In this document: piece by piece, positions 60,920-64,000 of the stretch
Layout: each line of letters starts with the position of its first letter
Position numbering within the stretch: the first letter of the stretch is position 1
From: Maritimibacter alkaliphilus HTCC2654
GTDB taxonomy: Bacteria; Pseudomonadota; Alphaproteobacteria; Rhodobacterales; Rhodobacteraceae
Reading direction: 5' to 3'
Length of the DNA: 64,000 nt
NCBI RefSeq assembly: GCF_000152805.1
Contig: NZ_CH902578.1
Coordinates: 728,233-792,232, forward strand
The notes under the pieces: model-generated
What the model was told of the DNA's origin: nothing
Databases searched by the model: none
What the model saw: the letters and a program-made list of their open reading frames with translations, nothing else
Program-made: the position numbers and the translations under genes

Positions 60920-63774
60920 TCCGCCGCCGTGCGTTTCGGGTTCAGCATGTCCTTGAGGTAATGCCCGGTGTGCGACGCTTCGACCGCCGCCACGTCTTCG
61001 GGCGTGCCGGTCGCCACCAGAGTGCCGCCGCCGTCACCGCCCTCCGGCCCGATGTCGAGAATCCAGTCCGCCGTTTTCACGACGTCGAGGTTGTGCTCGA
61101 TCACGACCACGCTGTTTCCCTGATCGACCAGTTCGTGAAGCACTTCAAGCAGCTTCTTCACATCCTCGAAATGCAGGCCCGTCGTCGGTTCGTCGAGGAT
61201 GTAAAGCGTGCGGCCCGTGGACCGTTTCGACAGCTCTTTCGACAGTTTCACCCGCTGCGCCTCGCCTCCGGAAAGCGTCGTCGCCTGTTGACCGACCTTG
61301 ATATAGCCAAGGCCCACGCGCATCAGCGCGTCCATCTTTTCGCGGATGGTCGGCACGGCCTTGAAGAACTCCTGCCCTTCCTCGACCGTCATATCAAGAA
61401 CGTCGGCTATGCTCTTGCCTTTGAACTGAATTTCCAGCGTCTCGCGGTTATATCGCTTGCCCTTGCAGGTCTCGCACTCGACATAGACATCGGGAAGGAA
61501 GTGCATCTCGATCTTGATGACACCGTCCCCCTGACAGGCCTCGCAGCGCCCGCCTTTGACGTTGAACGAAAACCGCCCGGGCTTGTAGCCGCGCGCCTTG
61601 GCCTCCGGCAGCCCGGCGAACCAATCGCGGATCGGGGTGAAGGCGCCCGTATAGGTCGCGGGGTTCGAGCGTGGGGTGCGCCCGATGGGGCGCTGGTCGA
61701 TGTCGATCACCTTGTCGAGATGCTCGAGCCCCTTGATCGTCTCACACGGCGCAGGGGTCTGGCGCGCGCCGTTCAGGCGCATGGAGGCGGTCTTGAACAG
61801 CGTCTCGATGGTCAGGGTCGACTTGCCGCCGCCCGACACGCCCGTCACGCAGACGAACTTGCCCAGTGGAAACTCCGCCGTCACCTTTTGCAGGTTGTTG
61901 CCCGTGGCCTTCACCACGGTCACCGATTTGCCGTTCCCCTTCCGCCGTTCGGCCGGGACGCCGATTTCGCGCGTTCCGGCGAGGTATTGACCGGTGAGCG
62001 AAGCGGAGTCGGCGGCGATCTGGCCGGGCGTCCCCTTGGACACGACCTGACCGCCATGCACGCCCGCGCCGGGGCCGATGTCGAAGACGTAATCCGCCTC
62101 GCGGATCGCTTCCTCGTCATGCTCCACGACGATCACGGTATTCCCCTGATCGCGCAGGTTCTTGAGCGTTGTCAGAAGCCGCCCGTTATCGCGCTGGTGC
62201 AGGCCGATGGACGGTTCGTCGAGCACGTAGAGCACCCCCGTCAGGCCCGAGCCGATCTGGCTTGCCAACCGGATGCGCTGGCTCTCGCCGCCCGACAGCG
62301 TGCCGGAGTTGCGGCTGAGGGTCAGGTATTCGAGGCCCACGTTGTTCAGAAAGCCCAGCCGCTCGCGGATTTCCTTCAGGATGGCGCGCGCGATCTCGTT
62401 TTTCTGCTTGGTCAGGTGCTCGGGCACCGTCTGGCACCAGTCGTAGGCTTCCTTGATCGACATCTCGACCACCTGCCCCACATGAAGCCCGGCGATCTTG
62501 ACCGCCAGTGCCTCTTCCCGCAGGCGATAGCCGCCGCAGTCGCCACAGGGGCGGTTGTTCTGATAGCGCTCGAATTCCTCGCGCACCCAGTTCGAATCCG
62601 TCTCGCGGTAGCGTCGCTCCATGTTCGGGATCACGCCTTCGAAGGGGCGCGTGACCTCATAGACCCGGCCGCCCTCGTCGAAGCGGAACTTGATCTCTTC
62701 TTCGCCCGAGCCGTGCAGGAACACCTGCTGCACATGGGCCGGAAGGTCTTTCCACGGCGTCGCCATGTCGAATTCATAGTGGCGTGCGATGGATTCGATG
62801 GTTTGCCGGAAATAGGGCGACTTGCCCTTGCGCCACGGGGCGATGGCCCCGTCATAGACCTTGAGCGCGGCGTCCGGCACGACGAGGCGTTCGTCGAAGA
62901 ACAGCTCCTGCCCCAGACCGTCACAGGTCGGACAGGCGCCGAAGGGGGCGTTGAAGGAAAACAGGCGCGGCTCGATCTCGGGGATGGTGAAGCCCGACAC
63001 CGGACAGGCGAAGTTTTCCGAGAACGTCTGACGCTCCGGCTCGCCTTCTTTCGGCGCGGTTTCCAGAATGGCGATCCCGTCGGCAAGGTCGAGCGCGGTG
63101 CGCAAGCTATCCGCCAGCCGCGTTTCCAGCCCCTCGCGCACGACGATCCGGTCGACCACCACGTCGATGTTGTGGCGGAATTTCTTGTCCAGAACCGGGG
63201 GTTCCTCCAACTCGTAGAACGCGCCGTTCACCTTGACGCGCTGGAAACCCTGCTTGCGAAGCTCTTGAAATTCCTTGCGATATTCGCCCTTACGGTCGCG
63301 CACGATGGGGGCCAGCAGATAGGCGCGCGTGCCCTCTTCCATCTCCATGATCCGGTCGACCATGTCCTGCACCTGCTGCGCCTCGATAGGCAGCCCGGTC
63401 GCGGGCGAAAACGGCGTCCCGGCACGCGCATAAAGCAGGCGCATGTAGTCGTAGATCTCGGTCACCGTGCCCACCGTGGAGCGCGGGTTCTTCGACGTCG
63501 TCTTCTGCTCGATGGAAATCGCGGGGCTGAGGCCCGAGATATGATCCACGTCCGGCTTTTCCATCATGTCGAGGAACTGGCGCGCATAGGCGGACAGCGA
63601 CTCCACATAGCGGCGCTGCCCTTCGGCATAGATCGTATCGAAGGCGAGCGACGACTTGCCGGACCCCGACAGGCCGGTGATGACCACCAGTTCGTCGCGC
63701 GGAATATCCACGTCGATGGACTTGAGATTGTGCTCGCGCGCACCGCGCACTTCGATGAACTTCTGTTCGGGCAT
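60916..63774 (-). CDS. uvrA: Excinuclease ABC subunit A
   Basis: The 952-residue protein starts [19 protein letters not shown]; an upstream 13-residue extension is ignored. It has two ABC ATPase modules (Walker [16 protein letters not shown] and [10 protein letters not shown]; signatures LSGGESQRI and LSGGEAQRV) and zinc-finger cysteines (CPVSG...[16 protein letters not shown]...CETCKG). UvrA finds bulky DNA damage and loads UvrB in nucleotide excision repair. A GAAC-N7-GAAC SOS box lies upstream, so DNA damage should induce it through LexA. Confidence 0.98.
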   Translation of the reverse strand: MPEQKFIEVRGAREHNLKSIDVDIPRDELVVITGLSGSGKSSLAFDTIYAEGQRRYVESLSAYARQFLDMMEKPDVDHISGLSPAISIEQKTTSKNPRSTVGTVTEIYDYMRLLYARAGTPFSPATGLPIEAQQVQDMVDRIMEMEEGTRAYLLAPIVRDRKGEYRKEFQELRKQGFQRVKVNGAFYELEEPPVLDKKFRHNIDVVVDRIVVREGLETRLADSLRTALDLADGIAILETAPKEGEPERQTFSENFACPVSGFTIPEIEPRLFSFNAPFGACPTCDGLGQELFFDERLVVPDAALKVYDGAIAPWRKGKSPYFRQTIESIARHYEFDMATPWKDLPAHVQQVFLHGSGEEEIKFRFDEGGRVYEVTRPFEGVIPNMERRYRETDSNWVREEFERYQNNRPCGDCGGYRLREEALAVKIAGLHVGQVVEMSIKEAYDWCQTVPEHLTKQKNEIARAILKEIRERLGFLNNVGLEYLTLSRNSGTLSGGESQRIRLASQIGSGLTGVLYVLDEPSIGLHQRDNGRLLTTLKNLRDQGNTVIVVEHDEEAIREADYVFDIGPGAGVHGGQVVSKGTPGQIAADSASLTGQYLAGTREIGVPAERRKGNGKSVTVVKATGNNLQKVTAEFPLGKFVCVTGVSGGGKSTLTIETLFKTASMRLNGARQTPAPCETIKGLEHLDKVIDIDQRPIGRTPRSNPATYTGAFTPIRDWFAGLPEAKARGYKPGRFSFNVKGGRCEACQGDGVIKIEMHFLPDVYVECETCKGKRYNRETLEIQFKGKSIADVLDMTVEEGQEFFKAVPTIREKMDALMRVGLGYIKVGQQATTLSGGEAQRVKLSKELSKRSTGRTLYILDEPTTGLHFEDVKKLLEVLHELVDQGNSVVVIEHNLDVVKTADWILDIGPEGGDGGGTLVATGTPEDVAAVEASHTGHYLKDMLNPKRTAAE

Positions 63775-63840
63775 TTCACACCTCGGGAGGGACAGGCCCA
63801 TTAGATAAGGCAATCAGACACAGGCGCAAACGGAAAATGA

Positions 63841-63855
63841 GAACGAAGTGTGAAC
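63841..63855 (-). promoter_or_regulatory. SOS (LexA) box upstream of uvrA
   Basis: GAAC-GAAGTGT-GAAC matches the alphaproteobacterial GTTC-N7-GTTC box when read on the minus strand, 67 bases upstream of the uvrA start and about 85 bases before the divergent gene at 63940. Confidence 0.85.
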
Positions 63856-63939
63856 TTTCGCTCTCAAATCCATTCTTCGCAAACACCCGCCTATGGGCTA
63901 CGCTTCCGGTAATTCAAAAGATCATTTCCGGGGGACGTC

Positions 63940-64000
63940 ATGTTGCGCGCCATTTTCACCGCTTTGCTTTTTCTCGCGACGACGCTCGCGGCCACGGCAC
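63940..64000 (+). CDS. Secreted protein, N-terminal 20 codons (runs off window)
   Basis: The start follows a CGGGGGA site and encodes a typical signal peptide (MLRAIFTALLFLATT then AATA). The rest is outside the window, so neither family nor function can be given. It is divergent from uvrA and shares its SOS-box-containing upstream region. Confidence 0.6.
   Translation, partial: MLRAIFTALLFLATTLAATA

Overview
The window is chromosomal DNA from an alphaproteobacterium of the Rhodobacteraceae (Roseobacter group). The evidence is the high GC content, a chpT phosphotransferase gene, GTTC-N7-GTTC type SOS boxes, an L21 protein with a C-terminal helix-hairpin-helix extension, the order rplU-rpmA-GNAT-GNAT-obgE-proB-proA, the order trpC-moaC-moeA-lexA-comEC-gltX-gltA, and several small families common in this group (DUF3553, DUF2849, DUF934, DUF4169). 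Most of it is housekeeping sequence. There is no phage, insertion sequence, CRISPR array or plasmid module.

Layout. 1-7329 (minus) is the N-terminal part of a giant secreted protein: 23 tandem Ig/cadherin-like domains of about 94 residues followed by glycine/aspartate-rich RTX calcium-binding repeats. It runs off the left edge. An AT-richer gap with no recognisable gene follows (7523-8344), then tRNA-Leu(CAA). 8475-14918 holds a zinc peptidase, a YqaA/DedA protein coupled to DsbB, TrmJ, a TfoX-like protein, a ThiE-like protein, the ornithine-lipid pair olsB-olsA, DUF3553 and chpT. 15024-20864 (minus) is the ribosomal/Obg/proline block. 21157-31087 carries a glycosyltransferase, an acyl-CoA synthetase, a DUF2059 protein, tRNA-Ser(CGA), msrB, a di-heme peroxidase, rlmE, ppx/gppA and the pterin-binding part of a split methionine synthase coupled to a small 'virulence factor' protein. 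31241-34816 has DUF1330, trigger factor, a secreted glycine-rich protein, tRNA-Leu(UAG) and a lone Hint-like protein. 34844-39464 is an assimilatory sulfate reduction cluster (Lrp-type regulator / DUF2849-cysI-cysH-DUF934-fpr). 40599-41144 is infC with an apparent ATA start. 41201-42745 is a CDGSH-CDGSH-glutamate synthase fusion. 42843-44786 is an OmpA-type protein with an acidic alanine-rich linker. 44988-50760 is a form II carbon monoxide dehydrogenase-type operon (coxS-L-M order) with XdhC and a molybdopterin-binding protein upstream. 50932-59084 is trpC-moaC-moeA-lexA, comEC (opposite strand), gltX and gltA. 59171-63774 has DUF4169, a ribbon-helix-helix protein, a tryptophan-rich membrane protein, a NUDIX hydrolase and uvrA. 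A secreted protein gene begins at 63940.

How parts work together. DUF2849-CysI-CysH-DUF934 with ferredoxin-NADP reductase can carry APS/PAPS to sulfide, with the divergent Lrp-type gene as the natural candidate regulator. XdhC, the MoCF protein, MoaC and MoeA all concern molybdenum cofactor and lie on either side of a divergent promoter region next to a molybdo-hydroxylase. lexA and uvrA both carry GAAC-N7-GAAC SOS boxes, and lexA has three half-sites in a row.

Points to check first: five apparent single-base deletions disrupt gltX (1) and gltA (4) within about 1 kb, each explained by loss of one C from a CC pair; a 1.44 kb near-perfect internal duplication in the giant gene; the infC ATA start; the CDGSH-glutamate synthase fusion; and a pair of related palindromes 44 kb apart.
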